Assembly (NCBI GenBank): GCA_022264855.1 | Contig: JABYQU010000002.1 | Location: 310,001-374,000, forward strand | From: Lenzites betulinus | Taxonomy: Eukaryota; Basidiomycota; Agaricomycetes; Polyporales; Polyporaceae | Direction: 5' to 3' | Length of the DNA: 64,000 nucleotides | In this document: piece by piece, positions 23,760 to 37,417 of the stretch | Numbering within the stretch: position 1 is the stretch's first letter | How the letters are laid out: each line of letters starts with the position of its first letter | Notes under the pieces: model-generated | Seen by the model: the letters and a program-made list of their open reading frames with translations, nothing else | Told to the model about the DNA's origin: nothing | The model's database searches: none | Position numbers and translations under genes: made by a program

Positions 23760-26289
23760 CTACGCGTCGTGGCTCGTGAGCGTCCAGCTGTCGATGGGCA
23801 CCGACGGCGGCGTCACGAAGTCGCTCGCCGCCATCCCGTCCCACTGCGGGTTGAACAGCACCTGCAGACTGTACGTCCCCGCCGGCAGGCTGATCGCCAC
23901 CACCGTCACCCCCGGGTTCGGCTGGTCCACCTGCCCGTCGATCAGCGCAATGTCCGTCGACAGCCGCACCGCGTCCATCGTCGTGAACGTCGCCCCGCTC
24001 GGCGCGTTCAGCAGGCTCATCTGCAGCGTCTTGTCCCCGATCTTCAGCGTCGCCGTCGTCCCCGACGTCGTCACCGTCGCGTTCGTGTGCATCCGCCACA
24101 TCACGCTCTGCGTCGCCGTGATGTCGTCCTGCACGAGCACCTGCCGCCGCTGGTTCAGCAGGCGTATCCCGCGCTTCCACGACGTCCTGCAATATTCCGC
24201 GATCAGCGTAAGCCCGGGCAACAGGCCCGCGATGCACTTACACGTCCGCGTACGCGCTGGTGCAGTCGCCCGTGAAGAGCGCGGTCGAGTCCGAGGGCAG
24301 GTCGATGACCGTGCTCGAGCCCTGGACGGTGCCCGAGGTCAGGTTCTGGAGGATCTTCGGCGCAGCCGTCACGAGCTGGTTGTCGGCGTTCACGAGGACT
24401 GTGTTCTGCCCCTCCGTGCGCTTGCGGTAGTAATACCACCGCTCGCTGCTCTGCGTGTCGTTGCTGAAGTAGCCCTCGGAGCGGTAGTCGCCGGACCCGA
24501 GGTCGCCCGCCCAGCGCGTGCCGAGCGCGTCGATAACGAAGTCCCCGACGTCGAGGTCGTTGTGCGTCTGGTGGCCCTGGTTCTTTCCGAACTTCATCGC
24601 GGCGTACAGCGCGTTTTCGTCCGTCCAGCTGCCGCGCATCGCGGCCCACTGGTCGAGGTCATCCGTGAAGAAGTTGTCCAGTGCCAGGCCGTCCCAGAAC
24701 GCGCCAGAGACCGTCGGGTCGTACCAGAACATGGACAACGGCTCGGGCGCATCATGCTGGTCGCGCTGGAAGAGCACGTATTCGGGGTGGTTGAAGTGGG
24801 AGCCGTAGAGGAACATGCCGTTCGCGGTGGTCGAAAACTTATTCGGGCCGTGGTCACCCCACGCGAAAAGCGAGCCGGGGCCGGTGATGGCCATGTGGAA
24901 CAGGCCGGTCTTCCAGAAACTGGGGTTTACATCGAGGAGGTCGTAGTCGGAGCCAGTGGCCGTCTGGAGCGCGGCCGACATCTCAGCGTGTCCAGTCGTG
25001 CCAAAGTACCAGTAGTTCGCGGTCTCGGACCAGGAACCGTCAGAGGTCACGGCCATGGCACAGTTGCTCTTCGCGTTGTCGATGGTCATGCCGAGAAGTT
25101 GCGCCGCGACACCAGTGGTATCGTCGCCGATGATGGCGAGTGCACCAAGTGTCAGCCCATTGTTGCAGACACAGTTCCAGTTGCCTTCTGTGTTGTTCGT
25201 CCACCAACCAGTGAACAAGTTGTCGCTGTTGTTGTACGCGATCAGACCACGGTTGAGACCATACGTGATCATGTTGGTGCGGATCTCGGTCTTCTGGTCT
25301 TCAGTCCAGACGTCGTACAGCCAGTCGTATGCATAAGCGAACGCAGCAGTCAGCTCCCCGGTGTCGAGGAAATGCGTCGGGTTCCACTTCAGATCACCGG
25401 AGGGACCGAAGCTGTCACTGACAGCATTCTGCAAATCACGAGTAAGCTAACGGCGCAGCGGAGATTACTCGCTACCACACACCTGAAGTTCCGTGTACGC
25501 CCTGTCGACCCACTTGGTGTCGTTCGTCATACGGTAGACGTATGCGAACGCCTTGATGCGCATCTTGATCTCACGCGCGTTGTCGAGGATACCACTGTCG
25601 CCGTCCATGAAGTACACTTCTGCAGGAAGGCCGTAATAGACTGTTGCGTTGCCGAAAATCGTGTCATTCCAGGACTTGAGGTACGGGTCATTCTTGATCA
25701 ATTCTGGGAGTGCCTGCCATTTGTACGCAGGCGCGATCAGACGAGGGCGGTCCGAACGGACATTCGTGGGTGCGGGGCTCGCAGGCTGGAAGGAATCGGA
25801 AGGCCACGCGAGGGCAGCGTTTGTCGAAGGATTAAACGTAGGGCTAGTATATGCCGCGGTATTGGTCTACCACGCACGGTGAGCTTTACGGACACAGGGG
25901 CCGTATCGAAGCATACTCACGGCAGAGGGGTAAATGGGGAGGAGGTACAAGCTGGCGGTCGCCGTGGCAAAGAGGCCAACCTCGGCCTTGATGCTCGCAG
26001 CCTGGCTGGCGGCAGCCTCGGAGGCAGTACCGTTCGTGGAAGCGGCGGAGGAGGACTTGTTGTGTGCACGAATGCCCAGCACGACTCCGACAACAGCGGC
26101 GGCGACGATCAGGAGGCCGACGGGGAGGCCGACCTTCAGCCACTTGCTTGTCTTCTTCTTGGTCGCATTTGGGGCGATGAAGCCAGTGGACTCGTTGTAG
26201 TACGGATCGCCGGAGCCGTAGGGAGTGTGGAGGTTGGAGGCGTTGCTGTGGTTGTACGTCGCGTTGTAGGTATAATTGTTGGAAGCCAT
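23760..26289 (-). CDS. Membrane-anchored heparinase II/III-like protein A
   Basis: Exons 26289-25921, 25866-25483, 25428-24242 and 24186-23760 give 788 aa. A ~50-residue N-terminus rich in Asn/Tyr with KKKTSK precedes one transmembrane helix (~53-73), suggesting a type II membrane protein with its enzyme domain outside. The alpha-toroid region has RLIAPAYKW, GILDNAREIKMRIKAFAYVY, GNWNCVCNNGLTLGALAI and WSETANYWYFGTTGHAEM. The beta-rich heparinase II/III-like domain has GHQTHNDLDVGDFVIDALG and YYYRKRTEGQNTVLVN. This fold family comprises polysaccharide lyases that cleave uronic-acid polymers; the fungal substrate is unknown. It is a paralogue of the genes at 42974 and 63871 but lies alone, without a homeodomain neighbour. 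All introns here are GT-AG. Confidence 0.85.
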
Positions 26290-26715
26290 GGCGCTAGAGG
26301 CCGGCGGGCGGGGGAAAAGAGAGGACGCAGCGGACTGCCTGAGCTGGCTATGTAGAAAGACGGAGGACCAGCCAGAGGGGTATGCTGGCGGGCGTGGTGG
26401 GCGGTCGTTACAGAGAGGTGTTGAGACAGAAACGGGGCTGATGATTGTCTCCGACCAGCTCCCACCCGCCCTTTCTACTCTCGGCTCTCTCGGCATCACG
26501 GCTCTCCCGCCCACGGCTATTTCTGCCTCGCCCTGCTATAATTGTACCCTGCTTTATATACCTCCTCCTCCTCCTCACCGTGCATGCATCTATCGCATCT
26601 GCCAGTTTGTGGAGCGGCGCAAAAGCGCCATACCCGCAGCATTTCGAGCAAATAATACACAATCCGTCCGTACAGACACCTACTAAGACCATAAAACTGA
26701 AAGCACTACAGTACA
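26290..26715 (-). promoter_or_regulatory. Promoter region of heparinase-like A
   Basis: The gap between the thiolase 3' end and the heparinase start contains, on the minus strand, TATATAAAGC at 26560-26551, a plausible TATA element about 260 nt before the ATG. A CTC-rich (CCTCCT) stretch lies next to it at ~26561-26576. Confidence 0.4.
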
Positions 26716-28321
<1,606 letters not shown>

Positions 28322-29046
28322 GTTTAAGGTGTTATAGGGGAGGGGGAAGATGACCGAGGTAGGAGGGGCGCGGGCTTGCTCAGCTGCTCCGCGAGGTGTG
28401 GGGAAGGCTTCTTATGAGTTCCGGCCCCCGGAACAATATGAGCGAGCCGTACCGGACACGGTCTGCTGAGCGTGTCTAGTCGATTGGCGGTGACCAATCA
28501 ATGCAGGGAGGAGGAGCTTGTGATGGCCTCGGACTCTGCGCTCGACCTGAGCGGCACTGATCGAGTGTGGCCCGCCGCCCTCCGCCACCCCATGGGGCAA
28601 TGTGGCGGCAGGGAGAGTTTCAAAGACAATTAAGCGTAGGTTACCTAGTAGTACCTTGGCGAGCCGAACTTACCGGTAGTCCATTAGTAAGGTCGCGACT
28701 AGTGAAGCGCGCGGCCACAGCATCTGATTTATTCCGCTTACCTTTCCAATTTCTGCCCGTCCCACTGTACCAAACAGTACCGGTACAAGTTATAACTTCG
28801 CAGCGACTTAGGGCACCTGCAGTCACGGAGTCTGTGATCCCCTCATGCACGCAGAGCCACGCAAGTGACCCTTGGTACGGCACCGTAGCGTTGCCGCTGG
28901 AGTCTTTATTACGGCGTTGGCAGTGCGGCACGGCAATGATTAACCTCGCGAGGCATTCTTTAACGAAGCTCTCGTCCCAAAGCCGGTTTGCGTCAGCCCA
29001 CCACCATACTCACCTGATCCTCGCCTCTCCCCGCAGAACACGAAAA
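28322..29046. promoter_or_regulatory. Divergent intergenic region, thiolase / TatD
   Basis: This 0.7-kb region carries two divergent promoters. The plus-strand frame running into the TatD start (28567 onward) is open by chance upstream of the ATG at 29047. No other element is recognised. Confidence 0.4.
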
Positions 29047-30552
29047 ATGCCTGTGACAGTCATCGCCGCAAAGCCTGCTGCTGCAGAGGTGCACCCAGAG
29101 AAGTACAGATACGTCGGTACGCGCCATGATCACAGTACTGGGCCGATCAATGCTGATAGGTACACGACTATACAGATATCGGAGGTGCGGACGGGTGTCC
29201 CTGGACGAGACCCTGACATTAACATAGCACGTCCTGTTAACCAGTGAACTTGACCGACCCCGTCTTCCGAGGGTTTCACCATGGCAGACGCAAACATGAC
29301 GGTACGCTCACTCAGCCCTTCATCGCCGATCCACATCGACTGACTACGCTGTGCTCTGCAGACGACATGGAGGCTATGCTCGAGCGTGCGCGCGCCGCTG
29401 GGGTCAAGTCGATGATCATCACCGGCGGAAGCCTGCATGAGTCCAAGGAGGCTCTCGAGCTCGCCCAGCAGCTCGGGTTCTACGCGACAGTCGGGTGCCA
29501 CCCCACCCGCTCGGCGCAGTTCGACAAATTCCGCGGTGGGCCGGAGAAGTACCTGGAGGAGCTCGATAAGCTCATCGCTGCACACCTCGTGGGGAAGGGG
29601 CGTGTCGTCGCCGTGGGCGAGTGCGGATTGGGTGGGACTTCTTCATTCAGTGGCTGACGGAGGAACACAGCGATTGACCTAGGCGGTGTTTTTAGACTAT
29701 GACCGCACACACTTCGCGTCCAAGGATGTGCAGCGTCGGCATTTCCGTGCGTGCTAATCCCCCGTGCATGTATACTTTGGGCCTGGTGGGATGCTGAAGG
29801 GGCGACTTCGACAGGCTCCCAGCTTGCGTTGGCTAAGAAATACCATTTGCCGCTGTTCCTCCATTCGCGCGCGGCACATGCGGACTTTGTGCAGATCCTC
29901 CGCGAGGAAGGATACGACAAAGACGGTGGGAAGGCGGCTGGCGGGAAGGGAGGAGTTGTTCACAGCTTCACTGGCAGTGTGGCAGAGGCCGCGGAGCTGG
30001 TGAGCATACTTGTGTGAAAGTAGTTTGAGGTTTGCTCACGCTTTTATGCCACCGGCAGATGGACATGGGCTTTCACATGAGGTGGGGCGTTTTGGAATGT
30101 CATGGCTTGCTAGCAGGAACGAGCTCATGGCCTGCAACCTCCAGCGTGAATGGATGTTCGATGAAAACTGCAGACAATCTTGCTGCTACCAAGTCAATCC
30201 GACCGGACAAGATCATGCTGGAAACCGGTAGGTTCTATTGGTTAGTGAGAGTTGTTCACGATTCTCACCGCTGCTTCTAGACGCTCCATGGTGCTCCATG
30301 ACATCCACCCACGCATCAAAAGCCCACCTCACGTCCCTCCCCCCGGCGCTCAACTCCCTGTACTTTCCCCAAGGAACCAAGCCAGAGTCGTTCGTGTACG
30401 GCCGACCAGTAAAGGGTCGAAATGAGCCCGGCGCAATCGGAGGTGTCGCATGGGTGGTGTACAAACTGGCCGAGGGCGCTTCGTTCGAGCAGGTCACAGA
30501 GAAAGCTTGGAAAAATACAGTAGAGGTGTTCGGCCTTACAGAGCTACAGTAG
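29047..30552 (+). CDS. TatD-family metal-dependent DNase/hydrolase
   Basis: Start at 29047 (MPVTVIAAKP) with about seven exons. The metal-binding and signature blocks of the TatD TIM-barrel are present in order: VNLTDPVFRG (equivalent to the first metal motif), ATVGCHPTR, VVAVGECGL joined to DYDRTHFASKDVQRRHF, LPLFLHSRAAH, GVVHSFTGS, and IMLETDAPW formed across an intron at ~30230-30280. The C-terminus GRNEPGAIGGVAWVVYKLAEG matches eukaryotic TatD proteins. The likely function is a 3'-5' exonuclease or DNA-repair and apoptotic nuclease (family knowledge). The first intron (~130 nt) is long for this genome. The 3' end faces the F-box gene with only ~76 nt between stops. Confidence 0.85.
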
Positions 30553-30628
30553 TATACAGAGACTACGGGCTATCCAATGTCCTCTCGTGCGAAAGCGATC
30601 AGAAGCAGGGTGAACGGGAGACGTATCT

Positions 30629-32523
30629 TCAGCGCCGCCAGTTGGCTTTATTCCTGGCGAGGTAGATACAGCTCACGAACGGGACGGCCGCCCGAAGCCA
30701 CGGGAGCACGTCCGCGTCCACCTTAGAGCAGCCGTCGATCACTAACGACTGCAGGGGCTGGACAGGAAGCGGCGCCACTCTGGTGTCCTCGTTCGAATCA
30801 TCGGCGGAGGCGGCGAATTTGTGCGTATCCGGGTGGCGGAGCCTCACAAGGCTGATGATAGGCGAAGCAACCACGTCTGGACAGTGTGAAACGTCGAGGT
30901 CGCGGAGGGATGGACAAACTACGCGAGACATCGAGGCGCGTTCCCCGGAGGTGTCATCACTGGACGTTGGGACGGTCCCTATACTTGAGGCTGGAGGAGG
31001 AAGCTCAAGGGGTGTCGCAAGCGCCTTGAGAATGGCAGGTGCGACGTCGCAGACGTGCGTGAGCTGGAACGTCTCGAGATGTGGGGCCGACTTGAGAACA
31101 GCGATAAGGGGGTGAACTGCGACTGGCGAGCGTTGTATGGCGAGGGTGGTGAGCTTAGCAGCTGAGCCGACGGTCAACCAGCTCAGACAGGCGTCCAGAC
31201 GCTCTCGATGCGAGAATATATGAAGAGAGATGAGGGAACGTGCGTCGAGTCGTGGGAGGAGGACGTTTGCGAGTTGTTGCGTATCTTCAATGTGAATGTT
31301 CGTGAGGCTCGGCATGGGGATGATCGCAGGGATTTCTTCCTCCGGCTCGTCCTCATCAGGGTCCCTGGTGTATACCGGATTGAGGGTGACGAACTTCAGC
31401 TGAGCAATCCCGGAATTTACAAGGAGCAGCTTCAGAAAGCCACCCCAGTATGAGACAAAGAGGCAATGCTTGAGCGACAGTATCTCCAACTGCTTCAAAC
31501 GCTCTGCGAGGTCGAATTCGAAGGCGGTTATGATTTTGGTAAGCTCCAGCACTCGCCAGTTCAGACACTTGGTGAGGATCATGGTAGGCAAGAACTGTTG
31601 AATCGTATGCGCGTGCAGGGTGAGCTGATCGAGCGAGGCAATGATGTCGAGAAACGGAAATGACCGGTGCAACAATAGAGAATCTGGAGTGTAGTTTTCT
31701 TGGCGGAGTGAGCGGAGGGCATCCGTCCGTACCGCGTCCAGGCCCTCGAGGGAATGGAGATCGTCTATGACACCATCCAGTACAGCCAGTTCGCGTATGC
31801 GGTTCCGGGAACGCTTCAGCCAAACCTCGAGTTTGCGTTTCGGGCGACGTGTTCCTAAGACAAGTGTGCCCCAGAAGGTGGGAGTGTCGAGAATGACTAC
31901 GCGCCAGTTTCTACAGACTTGGGCCAAGATGACGACTTGGGCGTGATCGTCAGCGAGGACCAGCCCAAAGATGACGGTGGCGATTTCCAGTGGAAGCTTG
32001 CCAAAGTGGTAGGCCCTCTTAGAAGCGAGCTTTGCGAGACTCGCTTGAGCGACCGACACCTCGTCTCGAAGTGCGAGCATTTCGTCCCGCTTGCGTGTCA
32101 GGTCGGGCGGAATGCGCTCGATTGCGAGCTCCACCATCCGGCCAGCAGCTTCGTACTTCCGCGCTTGTAGAAACAGACGAGTCGATCGGGCGAATCCCTG
32201 GTATAGCGATGGAGTTGTAGAAAGAATGGGCAATCGACGGCGCGAAGAGAGGACGTACCTGCCAGCGGTTGGGCTGCAGATCTATTGTACACTTCGCGTC
32301 TCGCAGGGCTTCTTTGAGCTTGCCTAGCTTCTCGTACGCAGCTGCTCGGCAGTCGTATATCCTGAATTGGTCCTCGTCATTCTTCAATGCCTACGCGAAG
32401 TGACGTCTATAAAGTAGAACTTGAAAGCTGTAGGTCGGAGTGGCACACCTCAGAAAAGCAGTCGACAGCGTCTTGGAACTGGCCTTTACGAAACAAATTG
32501 ATCCCACAAGCAAGGGAGGACAT
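30629..32523 (-). CDS. TPR / F-box / leucine-rich-repeat protein, Pof3/Dia2 type
   Basis: Exons 32523-32449, 32390-32259 and 32197-30629 give 591 aa. The N-terminal TPR repeats read GINLFRKGQFQDAVDCFSE, FRIYDCRAAAYEKLGKLKEAL and FLQARKYEAAGRMVELAIERIP. An F-box follows (YHFGKLPLEIATVIFGLVLADD, CRNWRVVILDTPTFW). The rest consists of LRR-like segments (LRDLDVSHCPDVV, LQSLVIDGCSKVDADVLPWL). TPR-Fbox-LRR is the layout of S. pombe Pof3 and S. cerevisiae Dia2, SCF ubiquitin-ligase receptors that work at replication forks. Orthology is inferred from layout only. Glucosylceramide synthase is divergent upstream. Confidence 0.83.
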
Positions 32524-32855
32524 TTCGGAGGGTGTCGCAAGGGAAAAAAGCCAAGAGAGAAAGGGCGCAGGACTAGCTGGACGCGCCTGAACAGCTCGAA
32601 GGTGTCGCGCCTGCGACGCGTACGGTCACGGAATTACACATCACACACGTCACACCTCAGATCTCAGATCCCATCTGCGTCTGCTTGTGCGCTTAAAGTT
32701 AGTATGGCGCACGCCCTCGCCTCGGCCGCGATGCATAGGCCGAGCTCACTACTTGTCCGCATCCACCGACGACGGCCGCTTCCTCTACCTTCTCTGGTTC
32801 GCCAGGGATAGGGGGTCCCCAAACCCCGCCAAGGTGTCACATAACCTGTATCCAT
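32524..32855. promoter_or_regulatory. Divergent promoter region, Pof3-like / glucosylceramide synthase
   Basis: This compact 330-nt region sits between divergent starts. No specific element is recognised. A plus-strand frame begins upstream at 32687 but is out of register with the membrane anchor. Confidence 0.4.
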
Positions 32856-34340
32856 ATGACGGAACTCGACCATCGGCATACTATCAAGCTCGCATTGGCC
32901 TCTGCCAGTGTCATCTGGTATGCCTTCCTGTGGAGTCTTGGGCTGCTAGGGTGCATCGCTGCGTACGTGACTTTGTGTTTCATGATCGGTCTACCCTATT
33001 GACCCGTAGCAGCCGCAAACGATATAGGTTGCGGCCACGCTCGCCGCTCGCTTCGGCTCCTTCCTCGGCCGTGCCCGGCGTGTCCATTTTACGGCCTTTG
33101 AAGGGTCTCGACACGAATCTTTACGAAAATCTGGAGTCTACCTTTGTTCAAGAGTACTCCAACTATGAGATATTCTTCTGTGTTGACGACGAAGACGACC
33201 AGGCATTGAACGTCGTTCGGGACCTAATGAGTAAATACCCCAATGTCAACGCACATATCGCTATCCGTGCGTCTGTCTTTCTCCAGCTATTTTTTGTAAC
33301 ATGAGTCAATGCTGTTTACAGGTAACGGTGCGACGGTGGGTGTGAACCCAAAGGTCAATAACCTCATGACTGCTTACAACCGGGCCGCTTACGATATCTT
33401 GTGGGTCCTCGACTCAAACGTCATGGTCGACCCTGGTACTCTCGCTCGCTCAGTAGACATTCTTAACCCACCTCCCACCGCATCGATACCTCGTCGCCGC
33501 ATCGGTGTTGTCCACCACGTGCCTTATGCTTGGGTGACGAAGCACGCTCTTGGCTCGCGGGTCGAGGAGGCTTTCCTAAACACCAACCACGCCAAGATGT
33601 ATATCGCGATCAACGCCGTTGCAGTTGACTCGTGCGTTGTGGGGAAGTCCTGCTTGTATCGTAAATCCGACGTCGAACGCGTCGACGGCTCTCTCAGGCC
33701 TATTTCCAACGCGGAGAACGGCGGCTGTCAGCCGGGAGAACGCGGACTCGCAGCTTTCGGGCGCTTTCTTGCGGAGGACAACATGATCGCAAGTGCTCTC
33801 TGGCACGAGCTTGGCCTGCGGCACGACCTATCTTGCGACGTCGCGAAAAACGCAGTCGGAAATATGACCCTCATGGACTATATCTCGCGACGCATCCGCT
33901 GGTTGCGGGTGCGCAAACACATGGTGCTCGCCGCGACCCTCGTCGAGCCCCTCACGGAGTCTGCACTCGCCGGCTGCTTCGCATCACTGGGCTTTCGATA
34001 TCTCCTCAGAATCCCTCCCTGGCTCTTTCTCCCAGTCCACTTTCTCGCATGGCTCTTCGTCGACATGGACGTCTTCGCCTCGCTCGCAGGGCATCCTGTG
34101 CCTGCCGACATGCGGTGGCAGTTCATCTCCGCGTGGGCCGCCCGCGAACTCATTGCGCTGCCGATTTGGTTCATGGCTATCGTCGGGAGCGAGGTGGAGT
34201 GGAGGGGGAAGCGGTACGAGGTCTTGCAGAACGGTGAGGTGCGCAGAGCTAGCGAGGGCGGTGGTGGGGTCACGGGTTGGTTCTTGCGATGGGGGAGGAA
34301 ACCGGCCGACCACTATGAGCCACTACAGACGCATGAATAG
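32856..34340 (+). CDS. Ceramide glucosyltransferase (GT21, glucosylceramide synthase)
   Basis: Exons 32856-32962, 33010-33266 and 33322-34340 give 460 aa. An N-terminal membrane helix (SVIWYAFLWSLGLLGCIAA) is followed by the GT21 D,D,D,(Q/R)xxRW series: VSILRPLKGLD, CVDDEDD (~95), the EDN of AEDNMIAS (~273) and RRIRW (~311). Two or three C-terminal hydrophobic segments follow (LLRIPPWLFLPVHFLAWLF, LIALPIWFMAIVGSEVEW). It transfers glucose from UDP-glucose to ceramide in Golgi/ER membranes, making fungal glucosylceramide. The gene appears intact. The ATG at 32856 is chosen because it directly precedes the anchor helix in frame. Confidence 0.9.
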
Positions 34341-35289
34341 ATCCCTTTCTGATGACCTGCCCTTCAAGCTTTCAAGATAGCGGATGGCCTAGTATGAAAG
34401 ATGTGAGCGCGTCATGTGGTTGTATAACGCACCGTTCGCTCAGACAACGCCATTCAATCACACCAGGAATTTGTTCTGCCATGATTTGACTCGAGAGTTT
34501 CTTCCATAAGCCCAGAAGCTCCCCTTGAGGAGCATGTGACAAATCCACTCTTTTTTTGGCATATCGGAAGCCATAGTGGTAACACATCTGAACGTTGACA
34601 TTATGAGCTTCCGTCGGCGTTGATACCCCTCAGCCGCCACCGCTGACGTGTCTCGGGGCTGTGAAGCCTACATACCGGGATTAAGGGAGCACTACTACCG
34701 ACGTATCTAGATTGAACAATCAGCGACTTGATCCCAGACAACCACTTGGAACTTCTCAAGGTTCGAGCTCAAAGGCCTGCGTACGGGTGGACGCTGTATG
34801 ATATAGCCGTTTGAATGACCTGTAAGGTATGTGCACAGTCTCGTTCCATCATCTGAGTCGCCACAGTAGCTCATGTCTTCTCTCACTTTCCGTTGTGCAC
34901 AGGGATCCAAGAACATAATGAAAGGTCGGGGGTTGACCTCGCTGTTTAGCTTATGATAATCATGAGGGTCATATGGGGGATCGGAAACACCAGCTGAAGC
35001 GCTGCTCCCATCCCCTTTGGTATTACTGCTGCCCGACGTACAGGAAGATGACACTCTAGAGCGCTCTCCGCAAAGTTTATCCTCTTCGTGACGGATGAAA
35101 TCTATCAAGCTAAGGTCTTCTTGCGAATCTTCCTGCGAGCTGGTACGAAATGACTCAACAGACTTCCTCCATGCACAGGTTGTCAGGTAGGTCTATAAAA
35201 TCTGGTACAGCTGAGAGCTCACGAGTGGCTTGTGAAGCCCCAACTTCATCCCATCTCTCCCTAGCACCCACTTTGAGTCGGCCTCTATC
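34341..35289. other. Intergenic with a possible minus-strand exon
   Basis: The 0.95-kb region upstream of the DUF6534 gene contains an open minus-strand frame (listed separately). Otherwise nothing is recognised. Confidence 0.35.
34707..35190 (-). CDS. Possible hypothetical protein or exon
   Basis: A minus-strand frame is open from ~35190 to TAG at 34707-34709, encoding ~160 residues with a charged start (SSQEDSQEDLSLIDFIRHEEDK), a Ser-rich patch and PFIMFLDPCAQRKVREDM. It has no suitable ATG at its upstream end, so it would have to be the last exon of a gene whose start overlaps or lies antisense to the DUF6534 gene. I recognise no family. It may be a chance frame. Confidence 0.25.
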
Positions 35290-37417
35290 ATGCCTTCCGA
35301 ATTCCCCATACCCATGTTGGGTTCCTTCTATATCGGTATGTGGCTCACGCATGTGGCAGAGCCCTGTTATGTACTTATTGGTATGAACTATAGGTGTTGT
35401 GCTCGCCTCTAGGTGAATCATCACCAGTGCGACTGTTGAATTTTGATATTCATGCCGTCTAGTCTCTATGGCATAACCAGTCTACAGACATACATCTACT
35501 TTGCACACAGGTCGACGGATACGAAGATAGTCAAGTTATTTGTGCGTCCAATTCTCTGTCCTCATGCCCATCGCCTAACATTCCTGCGTTGTGGCCTAGA
35601 TCTTCTTCTTATGGTACGAGTCTGTGATTCGCCAATACAGAAATATTGACCATCAACCCCAGGATCCTGAACACTCTGCGCCTACTTGTAGTTGCGGCCA
35701 TAGGGTACAATTACATGGTCATAGACTTCTCGCACCCAAGCGCAGTCTTGGCGCCGACGTGGTTCGCCTGTTTCTTCGTTTCTCCTCCGAAGTTGTTATA
35801 ACTCACCCATCTTTCAGGCTCGTTTTTGTAAGCACGGTGTGCAACTCATTTGAAATGGTGTCGAGGCTGATTTTGTTGTAGCCGGTCGCGCTGGTCCTTG
35901 TGGTAAGGATAATAAGGCCGCGCTTATGAGGTGTCATAACGCTGACTTCAACTCATGCAGGGCGTGAACAATGTGATCGTGAGAGGGTAGGTGGATTTGG
36001 ACTCAGTGCAGATGGATGTTTGCTTATGGCGGGCCTTTTCCAGACTATTTTGCTACAGGATTTGGCGATGCAAGTATAAGATATCCTCTGCGGACGCTGC
36101 CTGACTTATCGTGCTAGTGAGCGGAAAGTTCTGGTGGATCGCCCCAGCCATTGTACGCCTATCTCGTTACCTTCTCGCACATCTTAGCTGAGTAGCCCGC
36201 CATTATCTCAGGTATTGCTGTTCGCTGTTACATTCGGTACTTCTACATTACTCGTCAAGGCCTCAAATACTGTTCTGATTATCGAAATGTCGTCTTCCTA
36301 GGTTTTACCATTGGTGCGTGTCGAAACTCATGAGCTCGATGTAGCATATACGAGATCTCATTCATGTCTTCTCCCACAGGGTTCTCCGCCGTAGCGTCCG
36401 TCGCTAGTTTTCCTCTAGCAAACCAAGGATTTGAACAGTTTTGCACCGTAGGCACCACTTTCGAACATGGGAACAGCTCAATCTCCCAGAATCCATCGTA
36501 AGTCATACAATATTTGTGCGATGATGGATTTTGGTAGATAAAATTTTGCTCGTAGTGGATGCTCTCCTTTGCCTTCGCGACGGGTATGGCTGCGGACATC
36601 CTCATCTCTACTTCTTTGTCCGTTCTCCTAGCGATGCGCAAGACAGGCTTCGCAAGGTTAGTTCGGTATGCTTTCGAAGTTATCTGGTTCAATAACTAGG
36701 TTTCCTAGGTCGGACGGCGTTGTACGAAAGTTGATTATTTATTCGGTCAATAATGCGCTTCTGAGCACGTACGTGTCACATTTTCTGCTTTTTGCAATGC
36801 CTTCTGCAAAGACTGACGATTGCGGAACAGTACATGCGGTATGCTGGTTCTTGTCACCGTAAGTTTCTGCTTCATGCCTCTGGAATGAATGCGACCACGT
36901 TCAAGGACTCCAGCTCAAGCCTCATCCAACATTTCTATCAGTATTTGACAGTGCCCAATACTTTCGTCTTTCTAGCTTTCTACATCATTTACCCCGAATG
37001 TGAGAAAACTGCGCTCGCTCAAATTAATAAAACTGATGGTTTGGATATGTTCCAGTGATCCTTAACGCCTTCTTGGCAACGTTGAATGGTCGCTCTGCCC
37101 TCAAGAAACAGTTGATGGAAGGAGGGAGGGAGCGTCTCTCTCCTGAAGACGCAGCACAGGCAGACGTCCGGGTATGCAGCGATTACTAAGATCTGCCAGC
37201 TGATCATCTCAACACATCATTCTAGCAGGGAGATAGTTCCCGCCCCAATGCGCACGTCGTGGAACTCTGCTATCTAGACAGCACGATGTCGGTAAGGACA
37301 ACACTGCCTCTTACGGAGGTTCGTACACGCTATGATGTCTCCGACAAACGTTTCCTTACATTTTGCATATAACAACAGAGTATAGCATCGGACAAAGCTC
37401 CCCACTTAACGGTTTGA
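35290..37417 (+). CDS. DUF6534-type multi-pass membrane protein with many tiny exons
   Basis: The start at 35290 (MPSEFPIPMLGSFYIG) and early exons 35290-35335, 35394-35412 (19 nt), 35463-35541 and 35600-35613 (14 nt), then from 35663, join in frame to GVVLASSLYGITSLQTYIYF, KLFIFFLWILNTLRLLVVAAIGYNY and so on. Later blocks GKFWWIAPAI, MLSFAFATGMAADILISTSL, MRKTGFAR joined to RSDGVVRKLIIYSVNNALL, and VFLAFYIIYPEF/LNAFLATLNGRSALKKQL match the usual order of basidiomycete DUF6534 proteins (seven hydrophobic segments). About 13 exons are needed. The C-terminus through ELCYLDSTMS to TGA at 37415 is tentative. Function is unknown; the family is expanded in Agaricomycetes. The middle exons (35800-36200) are the least certain. 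Confidence 0.72.

Noticed and set aside
23760..26289. Polysaccharide lyase family 8 (hyaluronate/chondroitin AC lyase) assignment
   Set aside because: The GHQTHNDLDVGDF and YYYRKRTEG motifs fit the heparinase II/III-like C-terminal domain better than PL8 beta-sandwich motifs.
23776..26355. 859-residue plus-strand open frame
   Set aside because: It lies antisense to the heparinase-like gene and arises from GC-rich codon use; its translation has Arg/Val-rich low complexity and no domain.
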